Positions 52,748-61,877 of a stretch of 64,000 bases of DNA are shown piece by piece (position 1 is the first letter of the stretch; each line of letters starts with the position of its first letter). Source of the stretch: Companilactobacillus ginsenosidimutans. GTDB taxonomy: Bacteria > Bacillota > Bacilli > Lactobacillales > Lactobacillaceae. The notes under the pieces were generated by a model. It ran no database searches. It saw only the letters and a list, made by a program, of their open reading frames with translations, and was not told the DNA's origin. Location of the stretch: assembly GCF_001050475.1 (NCBI RefSeq), contig NZ_CP012034.1:1302001-1366000 (forward strand), given 5' to 3'. The position numbers were made by a program, and so were the translations under genes.

Positions 52748-53422
52748 TTACTTTGAATAATTTTTTTTGTTGAACAATCCGCTGATAACAAAAAGAATTA
52801 TCGAATAAACAAATTGTCTAATAACAAGTGGAAATAAAACGGTCATATTAGACTTCTCTTGGAAGGTAACAGCAATGTTTGAGATTGGTGGTAATATCCA
52901 ATTTATATAATTTAATATTTCATTATTACTATCTGCTAACGAGAAAAATACTATGATTAGTAAGCAAATTGCAGCGGTATATTTATGACTAGTAAATAAC
53001 GAACGGCAAGTAAAGACAATCGCCGATCCAATAATTCCTGTAGTCATCAAAGTTAAAAACATAATTCCATTTCCAGCTGGTGATGCCGAAAATAGAAATG
53101 TGAAAATACCAGAAACAATTCCTGTTACCACACTAGCAAGCATCATCACTAACATTTGGGTGCTGACATATAAAGAATAATTATTCACTCTTTGTTTTAA
53201 ATATTTATTTTCAACTGTATCTTTCTTTAAAAAATACATAGTTAATATAATTGCAAAGAAGAAGTTCAAAATAATAATACTTGGGAATTTAACGGCGGCT
53301 GAGCTTCCAATTAGAATATTGAACATTAGCTCAAACATAACCATAAAAATAAGTAAGATAGGATAAACTAAATCTTCAACTAACGATTTAGAGAAATGTG
53401 TAAATAATAGTCTAAACTTCAA
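52748..53422 (-). CDS. ABC transporter membrane protein (ABC-2-like)
   Basis: The 224-residue hydrophobic protein has about six transmembrane segments (for example LVYPILLIFMVMFELMFNIL near residue 20 and AAICLLIIVFFSLAD near 150). It overlaps the ATPase gene by 11 bp, which identifies it as the permease of that system. No family motif is visible beyond topology. Substrate unknown. Confidence 0.65.
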   Translation of the reverse strand: MKFRLLFTHFSKSLVEDLVYPILLIFMVMFELMFNILIGSSAAVKFPSIIILNFFFAIILTMYFLKKDTVENKYLKQRVNNYSLYVSTQMLVMMLASVVTGIVSGIFTFLFSASPAGNGIMFLTLMTTGIIGSAIVFTCRSLFTSHKYTAAICLLIIVFFSLADSNNEILNYINWILPPISNIAVTFQEKSNMTVLFPLVIRQFVYSIILFVISGLFNKKNYSK

Positions 53423-54230
53423 GATTCATCATCCCCTCAAACAAGTAATTCATTTCCAGCATTGTTCTAATGACGCTTTCCTTTTGAACGACCGGAACTT
53501 TCAACTCAATAATATTTCCAAATGAATTAGCCATATATCCAGCTAATTCTTTAGTTATAGCCATTGAGTCAGTCGTTGCTTTAAACGACAACAAATACCA
53601 GTCATGATTTTTACGTAAAGCCTCTAATGACTTAGCTTCCATGACATAACGTGAATCAAAATAATCATCATTAATAGGATCACGTTTAGAAGTAGTAACA
53701 ATAATTCCTGAACCATGATCTTGCAGATCTTTAAAAATATCGACCATGTTGTGTGCGTAAAAACTGTTTTGAAAGGAAAATGGATCATCCAAAATCAAGA
53801 CACTTGGCCGTGTAGCAACTGCTTGTAGAAAGCTGACACGCTGTTTCAATCCCAATGATAATGAAGAAACCTTTCTATCTATATAAGGACGCATCCCCAT
53901 ATAAGCGGATAAATCGTTCAGCTGATCACTGTCGACCGCCAATTTTCCAGCAAGCTGACGACTAGTTTCTAAATATTCTCCAACTGGAATATCAACGTGC
54001 TGAGTTTCAATTTGTGGCATGAAACTAATTCTAGCACCAGAACTATACTTAGCCGTCCCACTATCGGGCGTGTTTAAACCAACAATAGTTTCCAACAAGG
54101 CAGATTTACCAGTGCCACTGTCGCCAGAAATTTCGATAGATTCATTTTGAGATAAAGAAAAGGTTACATGCTTGAATGCAAAGTAACCTTCATTTTCAAA
54201 TGATAAATCCTTTACGGTTAATATTTTCAT
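53412..54230 (-). CDS. ABC transporter ATP-binding protein
   Basis: Start at ATG 54230 (MKILTVKDLSFENE), directly after the stop of the preceding gene, so translation is coupled. The longer open frame to 54344 would run through that gene. 272 residues with Walker A GDSGTGKSALL (about 35), signature LSLGLKQRVSF (about 128) and Walker B VLILDDPFSF (about 150), where the usual Glu after Asp is Asp (DD), which may slow hydrolysis. Middle gene of a three-gene operon. Confidence 0.85.
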   Translation of the reverse strand: MKILTVKDLSFENEGYFAFKHVTFSLSQNESIEISGDSGTGKSALLETIVGLNTPDSGTAKYSSGARISFMPQIETQHVDIPVGEYLETSRQLAGKLAVDSDQLNDLSAYMGMRPYIDRKVSSLSLGLKQRVSFLQAVATRPSVLILDDPFSFQNSFYAHNMVDIFKDLQDHGSGIIVTTSKRDPINDDYFDSRYVMEAKSLEALRKNHDWYLLSFKATTDSMAITKELAGYMANSFGNIIELKVPVVQKESVIRTMLEMNYLFEGMMNLEV

Positions 54231-54231
54231 A

Positions 54232-54723
54232 CTATGCTTGCCAATCTGCGATTGCTTTTGCAGCCAAGCCAATTGAAAGGATAGCATCTTTTGAGATTGA
54301 GTTGCGGACATCAGCAACAATTGTGTTAGCAAAAACAGCGCCAATTACAATAAATGAATAATTTACTAAGTCGACATCAATCTTAACTGAGTAAACTTCT
54401 TCAGGAAATGGGTTCTCATGATTGTATGTAAAATTAACCTTGTGGTCAGCCAAAGAACCATCAATGTGGTTCACCAAAACACGGTCTTTAAGCTCACTCA
54501 ATTTTTGATCAGGGTTTTGCAAAGTCAATCTGTGATCAGATTCATTTTCATAGTAGTCTTCTTCAGTCATGTCAAAATAATCCTTGATAGGCTTTCTCAA
54601 AACTTCCAGATTGTCGATAACATCAAACACACGTTGGGGATCGAATTGAACAGACTTGTCCTCAATAGACTTCTGGTTCTCGTCCATCCATTCGCCAAAC
54701 TCACTAATAGTTTCAGAATTCAT
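54232..54723 (-). CDS. Protein of unknown function upstream of an ABC transporter
   Basis: The 163-residue protein is acidic, with a beta-rich middle (VNFTYNHENPFPEEVYSVKI) and a hydrophobic, possibly membrane-associated stretch near the end (YSFIVIGAVFANTIVA, about 122-137). It is the first gene of the operon with the ABC ATPase and permease. TTGGAGGAAA precedes the ATG. Possibly a regulator, immunity factor or cargo-related protein; the sequence does not say. Confidence 0.65.
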   Translation of the reverse strand: MNSETISEFGEWMDENQKSIEDKSVQFDPQRVFDVIDNLEVLRKPIKDYFDMTEEDYYENESDHRLTLQNPDQKLSELKDRVLVNHIDGSLADHKVNFTYNHENPFPEEVYSVKIDVDLVNYSFIVIGAVFANTIVADVRNSISKDAILSIGLAAKAIADWQA

Positions 54724-54765
54724 TTTATTTCCTCCAATTAGGTTACATTATACTGAAAAATCGTC

Positions 54766-55311
54766 TCATTTAAAATCGCATTGCTCTAAATGGTCATTAA
54801 TTACCCCAACTGCTTGCAAATATGAGTAAATAATCGTTGGGCCAACAAAACGAAATCCACGTTTCTTCAAGTCCTTACTGATCTTTTGAGAAAGTTCATC
54901 TTGCGCAGGCATTTCGTCTTCAGCAGTTATGTGATGGTCAATAATCTTGCCGTCTGTAAAGGACCATATATAGTCAGCAAAGCTTTTGCCATTATTGTGC
55001 ATTTCAACGATCTGACGAGCGTTGTTGACAGTAGCGTTCACCTTTAATTTGTTACGGATAATAGCTGGATTTTGAAGCAACTCAGCAATCTTGTCATCAT
55101 CATACTTTGCAACTTTATCAATATCAAAATCAGAGAATGCTTCTCGATAGCCTTGGCGACGTTTAATCACTGTAGACCATGATAACCCAGCTTGAGACAA
55201 TTCAAGAGTCAACATTTCAAAAAAATATCTTTCATCATGACTCGGTTTGCACCATTCATTGTCGTGATATTGCTGCATTTCGGCTGAACTGTTTGCCCAT
55301 TCACATCTCAT
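54766..55311 (-). CDS. tag: DNA-3-methyladenine glycosylase I
   Basis: Start at ATG 55311 (MRCEWANSSAEMQQYHDNEW), preceded by GGGAG; 181 residues. Tag-type features are the early CEW with the zinc-ligand Cys, YHDNEWCKP, FFEMLTLELSQAGLSW (substrate pocket), and later FRFVGPTIIYSYLQAVGVINDH with the zinc-binding His. It removes 3-methyladenine from alkylated DNA in base-excision repair. A hairpin terminator (55328-55358) lies right before its ribosome site. An AlkD-like repair protein is also in the window (61878-62594). Confidence 0.93.
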   Translation of the reverse strand: MRCEWANSSAEMQQYHDNEWCKPSHDERYFFEMLTLELSQAGLSWSTVIKRRQGYREAFSDFDIDKVAKYDDDKIAELLQNPAIIRNKLKVNATVNNARQIVEMHNNGKSFADYIWSFTDGKIIDHHITAEDEMPAQDELSQKISKDLKKRGFRFVGPTIIYSYLQAVGVINDHLEQCDFK

Positions 55312-55327
55312 ATGGTTTCTCCCAAAT

Positions 55328-55358
55328 AAAAAGGTTGGAATATTTTCCAACCTTTTTT
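55328..55358. terminator. Bidirectional terminator between Usp and tag
   Basis: AAAGGTTGGAA/TTCCAACCTTT around TATT, with T-runs on both sides. It ends transcripts from the upstream Usp gene after element 11. Confidence 0.8.
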
Positions 55359-55422
55359 GTGTACTTAACTCTTTGAATAAAATATTTTTGTTTGTCTAAA
55401 GTAAAACGCTTCTTTTGATTAT

Positions 55423-55549
55423 AGTGGAAACGCGAAAAAAAGCATTGAGGCCTACGGCATAAGCCAAAAAACGCTGCGGGGTGTTACACACCCACTCCGC
55501 ATTTTCTGTCTTATGCTCCGGTCTTAAGGGCATGCTTTTTTACGCTCTA
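55423..55549. repeat. Large intergenic hairpin element 11 (type A)
   Basis: Arms GCGAAAAAAAGCATTGAGGC (55432 on) and GTCTTAAGGGCATGCTTTTT..CGC (to 55546); middle stem GGCATAAG/CTTATGC; ends GGAAACGC and GCTCTA. Ends 3 bp from the stop of the second Usp gene. Confidence 0.9.
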
Positions 55550-55552
55550 ACT

Positions 55553-56038
55553 TTACTTTTTCTTATTAGTAATTTTTTTATTATCAACATCTGTTCTGAC
55601 AATAATAACATCAGTACGAGCGTTTCTTGTTACGTACTCTGATACTGAACCAACAAGTAATCTTGTTACTGCGTTCATACCTGTTGATCCGATCATGATT
55701 AGATCATTTTTGTATTCTTCAACGAATTCTTGTGCGATGACTGTCTTTGGTTCACCGAAACGTACGTGGATGTCGATTTTCTTTTCGTCGAATCCTTCTT
55801 TTACGGCTTCATCTTTTAATTCGTTAAGATATTTTTGAGCATCTTCTGATAGTTGGTAAATTACATCCCCATTTAACATTCCACCATGTAATCCGATGAA
55901 TTGTTTTGTATCAAGAACTGTCAATACGTCCAAATGACCTTTGTTCATTTGTGCAACTTTTACGGCTTTATGAAATGCCATTTCAGCTTCTTTTGAACCA
56001 TCAACTGGCACCAAAATCTTTTCGTAGTCTTGTTCCAT
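55553..56038 (-). CDS. Universal stress protein (UspA family)
   Basis: The 161-residue protein starts YEKILVPVDGSKEAEMAFHK and has the complete ATP-binding loop MIGSTGMNAVTRLLVGSVSEYV near residues 115-137, so unlike the Usp at 43725 it should bind ATP. Usp proteins help survival under stress and starvation. TTGGAGGA precedes the ATG. The gene stands alone and is followed by hairpin element 11. Confidence 0.93.
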   Translation of the reverse strand: MEQDYEKILVPVDGSKEAEMAFHKAVKVAQMNKGHLDVLTVLDTKQFIGLHGGMLNGDVIYQLSEDAQKYLNELKDEAVKEGFDEKKIDIHVRFGEPKTVIAQEFVEEYKNDLIMIGSTGMNAVTRLLVGSVSEYVTRNARTDVIIVRTDVDNKKITNKKK

Positions 56039-56108
56039 AATTTAATCCTCCAACAATGCCCTTAATCATAAGTATTTACCTTAAGATTAATGCATAATTT
56101 TATTTATT

Positions 56109-57245
56109 TCAATGATTTCCGTTATGAAATGCATCCAATGTTCTGGCCAACTGATTTGCAATCGACTCATAATGTTCAAAAAATAATTGTTCATCGTTAT
56201 TCTTTTCGCCATATCTAGTCATTTGAGTTGAAAATATTCCTGTGAATAATTGCTCGTAATCCTCAAAATCATCGATAAAGTTATTACATAAGACAAATGT
56301 TGGCATCTTTGAGTAGCCAGCAATTTTACTTAAGTGGAAAAGAATTTCGTCATGCATTGATTCGGCAGAAACCTCATCTGTGGCAGTTATCATAACATCG
56401 GCAGAACGAATTGTTTCGTCCATACCGGTTACATTTGCGACCCATTCAAAGGACGACCTAGAAATGTGAGCCCTTATCATGGCAAAAGCGCCAGCCAATG
56501 TTTTGATTGAACCAGAGTGCGGCATTGGGTGTATATCTAGATTATACTTCTGATTAATTTTTTCTGTAACATAAAGTAGATTATCTTCTAAAAAATCTTT
56601 TTGGGTTTCTGATAAATAATCTCGTTGTTGATTATTATCGTGACTATATGAATAACTCAAAAGGACAGTTATCTTCACTTTTCGCAATAATCGATACACT
56701 TCATCGAGATCAATCTCATATCCGTTTATAAGAGGATTCTCACCTTCCGGTATTAAGTCCCCACCTTCATCATAAATCTTCGCTCCGAGTGCCTGAAGGG
56801 CTCCTAATCCACCATCAAATGTTTCTGAAGTCCCAAGATTAATAACAATTTCCTTTAAACCACTAGTAACAGCGTCAACGATAAATTCACCAATTCCATA
56901 ACTAGTAGCGTGGAATAAATCATTTCGACTTTTTGAAATTGCAAGTTCAGGACCTACTATTTGTTCTGTGTCAATAATTGCGGTATCCTGACTATCAATG
57001 TTTGTTAACAAATACCTGCCCATTTTGTTTTGCCAAAAGGCATCAAAAAAAGGTAAATCAACCCAGCGACCACCGATAGTGTGGGCAACTAGAGCAGGCA
57101 TTCCATATTTACTATCCGTAACTGGCATAGTGACAATTTGTGCATCAGGTAAAGCCCGAGAGATACCACTATATATCGCTTGTCCAACCATCTTGGAGCT
57201 GATAGACGAATCATGATATTTTCCGGGAGCGATCAGAAATTTCAT
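56109..57245 (-). CDS. Glycerate kinase-like protein (divergent GarK family)
   Basis: The 378-residue protein has the size and outline of type II glycerate kinases (GarK): early FLIAPGKYHDSSISSKMVGQ, middle INLGTSETFDGGLGALQALG (the family's GGSATNDGG block, altered to GTSETFDGG) and late VMITATDEVSAESMH and GYSKMPTF. The changed core means activity on glycerate is not assured. Glycerate kinase would make 2- or 3-phosphoglycerate, linking to serCA. AAAGGAAG precedes the ATG; divergent from the phosphatase gene. Confidence 0.65.
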   Translation of the reverse strand: MKFLIAPGKYHDSSISSKMVGQAIYSGISRALPDAQIVTMPVTDSKYGMPALVAHTIGGRWVDLPFFDAFWQNKMGRYLLTNIDSQDTAIIDTEQIVGPELAISKSRNDLFHATSYGIGEFIVDAVTSGLKEIVINLGTSETFDGGLGALQALGAKIYDEGGDLIPEGENPLINGYEIDLDEVYRLLRKVKITVLLSYSYSHDNNQQRDYLSETQKDFLEDNLLYVTEKINQKYNLDIHPMPHSGSIKTLAGAFAMIRAHISRSSFEWVANVTGMDETIRSADVMITATDEVSAESMHDEILFHLSKIAGYSKMPTFVLCNNFIDDFEDYEQLFTGIFSTQMTRYGEKNNDEQLFFEHYESIANQLARTLDAFHNGNH

Positions 57246-57314
57246 GGATAAATCTTCCTTTTGCTATAATATATATATTCTTTAAACTTAATTTTGAGAA
57301 GAGAGGTTCTTTTT

Positions 57315-58115
57315 ATGGACAGAGCAACTGAAAGTGCACGTCGCATTTTAGACCTTGAAGCCGGCATCAACTTCCGTGAACTTGGCGGTTACCAAACTAC
57401 TTCAGGCAAATTAGTAAAATACCACAAAGTCCTACGTTCAGCCGGATTAGGCGACTTAACTAATAATGACATCACTTATTTAAAAGACTACGGCGTAAAA
57501 ACCGACGTTGATTTCCGTTCTTCAGACGAAATCACTAAGAAACCCGACCGTGTACCATCTGGAGCAAAGTATGTTTCACTTCCAGTATTTAGTGAGGACC
57601 AAACCGAAGCTTCAAAAATTCAAGACAGAGTCGTTCCTGAAATCGATTTCGACCCACACGACGGATACAACCATATGCTTGAAGTATATCGCAACATGAT
57701 TGTTGAAGACCAAGCCCGAGGCGCATACCGTAAATTTTTTGACGAATTGTTAGGAAACGAAAAAGACAATAACGTCGTCTTATTCCATTGTACAGCAGGA
57801 AAAGATAGAACCGGAATGGGTGCCGTTTTCTTCCTATACACATTAGGCGTTCCATTACCAACCATCAAAGAAGATTATTTGTTGACAAATACTGCCAGCA
57901 AAGTATACGTTGCCAATGTTTTGAAACAAGTTGAGGCCAAAGATCCAACCCTAGTAGAGTCAATCCGTGCCCTACTAACAGTTAACGAAAATTATTTGAA
58001 TGCCGCCCAAAAAGCAATTGAGGAAACATCCGGTAGTCTAGCTAATTATATCAGAACAGACCTTAAAGTTAGCGACAACGAAGTAAGTGATTTGAAGAAA
58101 ATTTATTTAGCATAA
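57315..58115 (+). CDS. Tyrosine-protein phosphatase (dual-specificity-like)
   Basis: Start at ATG 57315 (MDRATESARRI), after AGAGAGG; 266 residues. The P-loop VLFHCTAGKDRTGMGAVF gives the CX5R catalytic site (C-T-A-G-K-D-R). INFRELGGYQTTSGK near the N terminus is typical of bacterial Y-phosphatase-2 (LipA/IphP-type) proteins, which also act on phosphoinositides. No signal peptide, so cytoplasmic. Monocistronic. Confidence 0.92.
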   Translation: MDRATESARRILDLEAGINFRELGGYQTTSGKLVKYHKVLRSAGLGDLTNNDITYLKDYGVKTDVDFRSSDEITKKPDRVPSGAKYVSLPVFSEDQTEASKIQDRVVPEIDFDPHDGYNHMLEVYRNMIVEDQARGAYRKFFDELLGNEKDNNVVLFHCTAGKDRTGMGAVFFLYTLGVPLPTIKEDYLLTNTASKVYVANVLKQVEAKDPTLVESIRALLTVNENYLNAAQKAIEETSGSLANYIRTDLKVSDNEVSDLKKIYLA

Positions 58116-58326
58116 CAAATCTGTAATAAGTTTTTCCAATTTAAATTGCAAAAGCATCATAATTTCTTCATATTTTCTGGTTATTATGTATACATAAGCT
58201 AAGGAACGAAGAAAGATATCCTTAACTTATACCTCTTCATAATAATTCTCATAATTCAAAATAATATAATTCTCATAATATAAAACAAATAGTAATCGAT
58301 TCCCCCTCAAGTTTTGATTACTCAAA

Positions 58327-58367
58327 TAAAAAAAGACCTGAAAGAGTGATTTCTTCCCGGTCTTTTT
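58327..58367 (+). terminator. Terminator of the tyrosine phosphatase gene
   Basis: AAAAAGACC/GGTCTTTTT stem with a 20-base loop, about 210 bp after the stop. Between (58140-58300) are two copies of ATAATTCTCATAAT-like AT-rich sequence and no gene. Confidence 0.55.
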
Positions 58368-58478
58368 ATTTTGGAAAAATTAATTATCTTTTAAATGAAC
58401 GAATTAATAAATACACATAGGCTTAAAGGTTTTAACTAAAAACACAAAGGAAGCCGCACTAATTACATATTCCCGATA

Positions 58479-58669
58479 ACTAGTCGGAAGAGCTGAGAAA
58501 TATTCGAAGGCAGTGAAAGTGGCGTTATGGCTTTAGCCATTACACCACCGGGCGAGTTTGAAGACTTTCGCGAACTACGAAAGGCTCCAAACCGAGGCCC
58601 GAGACCGCACTGAGGCTCGGACCGTCCCGCACAGCCGAAGAATATTTCTCAGCTCTGCAGACGGCATAA
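58479..58669. repeat. Large intergenic hairpin element 12 (type B)
   Basis: Arms AGAGCTGAGAAATATTCGAAG..GC (first 20 bases pair) and GAATATTTCTCAGCTCT. Core GAGTTTGAAGACTTTCGCGAA..GAAAGGCTCCAAAC (split), sub-hairpins ATGGCTTTAGCCAT and GGCCCGAG/CTCGGACC-like. In inverted orientation to element 13, with the same arms. Confidence 0.9.
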
Positions 58670-58780
58670 AACAACAAATCTCCCATATATAATTATGCAG
58701 CATCCCCACCCAAAGAACAAGACTGTTAATTAGGTAGCTATGGTACTAATATGTAATAACTAGGCTAGGGGGACAACCAT

Positions 58781-60859
58781 ATGGACAAAACTTTTAACGC
58801 AGAACAAACTCATTTAACAAAGGTATACACACAGTTGCAAACAACGCTCGAACAGCTAAATACCGCCCTGTCAAAAAACAAAGACACCGCCGTAGATTTC
58901 AAAAAAAATTCCGGCAAGCGAGTCGCCTTAAATTTCGACAGCTACGCAGATAACCTCGACACCTTCGCCGCAATGGAATCCATGAACAAGGAAATCGATG
59001 CCTTCAACACCAAACAATCCAATATGGAAGAAATGAAGGCACGGATAATTCGACTTTTACCGTCAGCCTACTTTGCGCGAATTGATTTATTGTATCCCGA
59101 TGAACAAGCCAGCATCCCCTTTTATATTGGTCCCGCTGGTTTTTCACCCGATGCAGATAATCCAGTCGTACTTGATTGGCGTTCGCCTTTAGCAGACTTG
59201 TACTACAACAATCGATTAGGTGAAACTAGCTATTCTGCAAATAATATGGACATCCCAGTTACAGTTGATAAACGAAGACAATTTTTAGTTCACGAAGATG
59301 TGCTAGAAAATGTCTTCGACTCTGACGTAGCAATTCAAGATCCTTTATTGGTTAAAACTCTTCAACAAAATAAGGGCAATCAAATGAGTTCAATCACGGC
59401 CACAATTCAGCGTGAACAAAATGTGATTATTCGTGATACCAGCTCTCAAGCATTATTAGTAAATGGAATTGCCGGTAGTGGTAAAACCTCGGTCGTCCTG
59501 CAACGAATTGCCTATTTGTTATACCGTTATCGAGAAAACTTAATTTCAGAAGATGTCTTGTTACTAACACCGAACAAGCTCTTCACTAATTACATCAATC
59601 GAGTTTTACCAAGTTTAGGCGAGACTTCTCCTCAACAAATGACCTTCTCTCAACTATTAGATCAGTTCATTGACATTGATATTGCTTTTGATGAACCTTC
59701 CTCTCATTTGTCGAAATTGTCTGAAAAACTTCCAAATTTCGAATTATCGAAAAATGACTTCCGAAATCTTAAGTTAAATGGAAATATGATTTTTTCAAAA
59801 ACCAGAATCAAGTCATTATTCGACCAAACTCCAAAAACGATGACGTTGCAAAAAAGAATTACTGCCCTGACTTCTGTACTTGAAGAAAAAATCAATCAGG
59901 GTATCGCTAAGGCATCGACTTCTAAGCAAGCACAATCTGATTTAACAGCATTATCTGATGCTCAACAGGAGAAGATTTTCGGAAAGTTGATAACTCCTAA
60001 CTCGGATGAAGAGACTCAACGAGCCACTAAAAAAATGTTGGAATTCAAATATCGAAAAGTTTTGAAGGTCATCAATTTGAAAAAATGGGTGAACATTTCA
60101 AATATTCTTCAAGAAATGCTGGAATCTGATCAACTTAATAAACTAGATTACGCATTTACTCGTCTAATCACTCTCGACTTGGCTAGAAAAAATTTGAGAT
60201 TCGTGATGATCGACGAGATTCAAGATTATACTTTGGAACAAATATACTTCTTGATCAAAGCTTTCCCAAAGGCTCAATGGACACTGGTTGGTGACGAATT
60301 TCAATCAATTACCGATGTTGAACATCCTCTAACCTTCGATGGATTGAAGAATCTATTTGAGGAAAACAATGTTTCAGTTACACAGAGAAACTTGTTCACC
60401 AGCTATCGTTCAAGCGGTGAGATCACTGCTCAATTTGTCAAATACGGTTCTGCTAAACTTCCTGAATTGATTCATACAGTTCAAGAAGGCGGAGAGAAAC
60501 CTGTATTTGCGGAGGCAAAAACTATTGAAGAACTTGCAGGTAACATTTCTCAACAAATCTCTGATTTGTCATCAGATGAGCTCTCAGCAATAATCACTGA
60601 CTCAGACAGTGAGGCTCAAGATATTATTGGGCAAGTGGGGCTCGATACACTAGTTCTTCCTTCCAAGAAAGAAAAATTACCAGACTCAGGAGTTGTGGTA
60701 CTTCCTTTAAGTCTGGCAAAGGGTTTGGAATTTGATAATGTAATTGTTACCAATGTGAATTCTGAATACTACCGCGGAAATTTTGGAAACAATCGACTGT
60801 ACACTGCCTTCTCTCGTGGTTCAAAACGATTATTTGTTAACAGTCTTGGCGAAGCCTAA
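58781..60859 (+). CDS. helD: HelD-type RNA polymerase-recycling helicase
   Basis: The 692-residue protein has an N-terminal coiled coil (residues 1-100), the family signature VVLDWRSPLADLYYN (about 128) and Walker A GIAGSGKTSVVLQR (about 224). The UvrD-like motifs MIDEIQDYT (about 478) and LVGDEFQSI (about 500) follow, with the late LPLSLAKGLEFDNVIV and YTAFSRGSKRL. HelD binds RNA polymerase and frees it from stalled complexes using ATP. GGGGGAC precedes the ATG. It is flanked, with the HD gene, by inverted hairpin elements 12 and 13. Confidence 0.92.
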   Translation: MDKTFNAEQTHLTKVYTQLQTTLEQLNTALSKNKDTAVDFKKNSGKRVALNFDSYADNLDTFAAMESMNKEIDAFNTKQSNMEEMKARIIRLLPSAYFARIDLLYPDEQASIPFYIGPAGFSPDADNPVVLDWRSPLADLYYNNRLGETSYSANNMDIPVTVDKRRQFLVHEDVLENVFDSDVAIQDPLLVKTLQQNKGNQMSSITATIQREQNVIIRDTSSQALLVNGIAGSGKTSVVLQRIAYLLYRYRENLISEDVLLLTPNKLFTNYINRVLPSLGETSPQQMTFSQLLDQFIDIDIAFDEPSSHLSKLSEKLPNFELSKNDFRNLKLNGNMIFSKTRIKSLFDQTPKTMTLQKRITALTSVLEEKINQGIAKASTSKQAQSDLTALSDAQQEKIFGKLITPNSDEETQRATKKMLEFKYRKVLKVINLKKWVNISNILQEMLESDQLNKLDYAFTRLITLDLARKNLRFVMIDEIQDYTLEQIYFLIKAFPKAQWTLVGDEFQSITDVEHPLTFDGLKNLFEENNVSVTQRNLFTSYRSSGEITAQFVKYGSAKLPELIHTVQEGGEKPVFAEAKTIEELAGNISQQISDLSSDELSAIITDSDSEAQDIIGQVGLDTLVLPSKKEKLPDSGVVVLPLSLAKGLEFDNVIVTNVNSEYYRGNFGNNRLYTAFSRGSKRLFVNSLGEA

Positions 60860-61512
60860 GCCTCTGAATCCCATTCGACATAAAATTCTTTCAAAAATCC
60901 TTTCATGTACTTTTGACGTTTTGAGGCAATTTTCTTAGCAGTTGGTGTATTCATCATACCTTCTAGCTTAAGTAGTTTCTCATAAAAATGATTGATGATA
61001 GTCTCATTAGTAAGATTCCGGTACTCTTTTTTATCCATGTTTGTACGTGGCTTAATTTCAGGATCATAAATTATTTCACCGTTTGCGCCACCATAATAAA
61101 CCGCACGTGTGATCCCAATTGCACCTATTGCATCCAATCGATCGGCGTCTTGAACAACTTGACCTGATAGAGATAATTTGGGTGGATTGGCACTGAGCGA
61201 TTTACTATATCCTAGGTTGTGAGTGATGTACAAGATTTCCTCAATTTGCTCATCAGTCAATTCGATGGTTTTTAAAAATTCACGGATCTCTTGCTCTAAT
61301 TCAGCTGGATCATCAACTAATTTATCATCCGCAACATCGTGCAAATAGGCAGCCGCTATGGTTATTAAGGGGTCCGTTTTTTCTTCTTGCAATAGACGTT
61401 TGGCCATTTTGACTACTCGTTGGATGTGGTCAAAGTTATGTCCTGTTGTGTCGCCTGACATTTTTTGGTGGGAGTAGTTCTGAATCTTTTGTATTTGCTC
61501 GGCTTGTTCCAT
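60856..61512 (-). CDS. HD-domain phosphohydrolase
   Basis: The 218-residue protein has GHNFDHIQRVVKMAKRLL (first His) and AAAYLHDVADDKL with the HD pair (about residue 60), then VQDADRLDAIGAIGITRAV (late Asp, about 130). This is the YedJ/YpgQ-like branch, small nucleotide phosphohydrolases. Its 3' end overlaps the 3' end of helD by 4 bp on the opposite strand. GAGGGG precedes the ATG. Confidence 0.9.
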   Translation of the reverse strand: MEQAEQIQKIQNYSHQKMSGDTTGHNFDHIQRVVKMAKRLLQEEKTDPLITIAAAYLHDVADDKLVDDPAELEQEIREFLKTIELTDEQIEEILYITHNLGYSKSLSANPPKLSLSGQVVQDADRLDAIGAIGITRAVYYGGANGEIIYDPEIKPRTNMDKKEYRNLTNETIINHFYEKLLKLEGMMNTPTAKKIASKRQKYMKGFLKEFYVEWDSEA

Positions 61513-61613
61513 GTTTTTACCCCTCTTTTGAAATAGTGGTTATATTCTACATAAGTATTGCGATTGGCGTCAATTAAACATAATATTGAATTTAATTCAG
61601 GGGTTGGCTATAT

Positions 61614-61803
61614 ATGCCGTCTCCAGAGCTGAGAAATATTCTTCGGCTGTGCGGGACGTTTCGAGCCTGAAGTGCGGTCTCGAAACTCGGTTTGGAGCCT
61701 TTCGAAGTTCACGAAAGTCTTCAAACTCGCCCGGTGGTGTAATGGCTAAAGCCATAACGCCACTTTCACTGCCTCTGAATATTTCTCAGCTCTTCCGACT
61801 AGT
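61614..61803. repeat. Large intergenic hairpin element 13 (type B)
   Basis: Arms AGAGCTGAGAAATATTC and GAATATTTCTCAGCTCT, the same as in element 12 but the element is in opposite orientation. Core CGGTTTGGAGCCTTTCGAAG..ACGAAAGTCTTCAAACTCG. It lies between divergently transcribed genes, unlike most copies. Confidence 0.9.
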
Positions 61804-61877
61804 AATCATTACAATGTTGAGTATGAGATATACTTGCTATTATGAGTTACATATTCTATTTGTGAGGATAAATAAAA

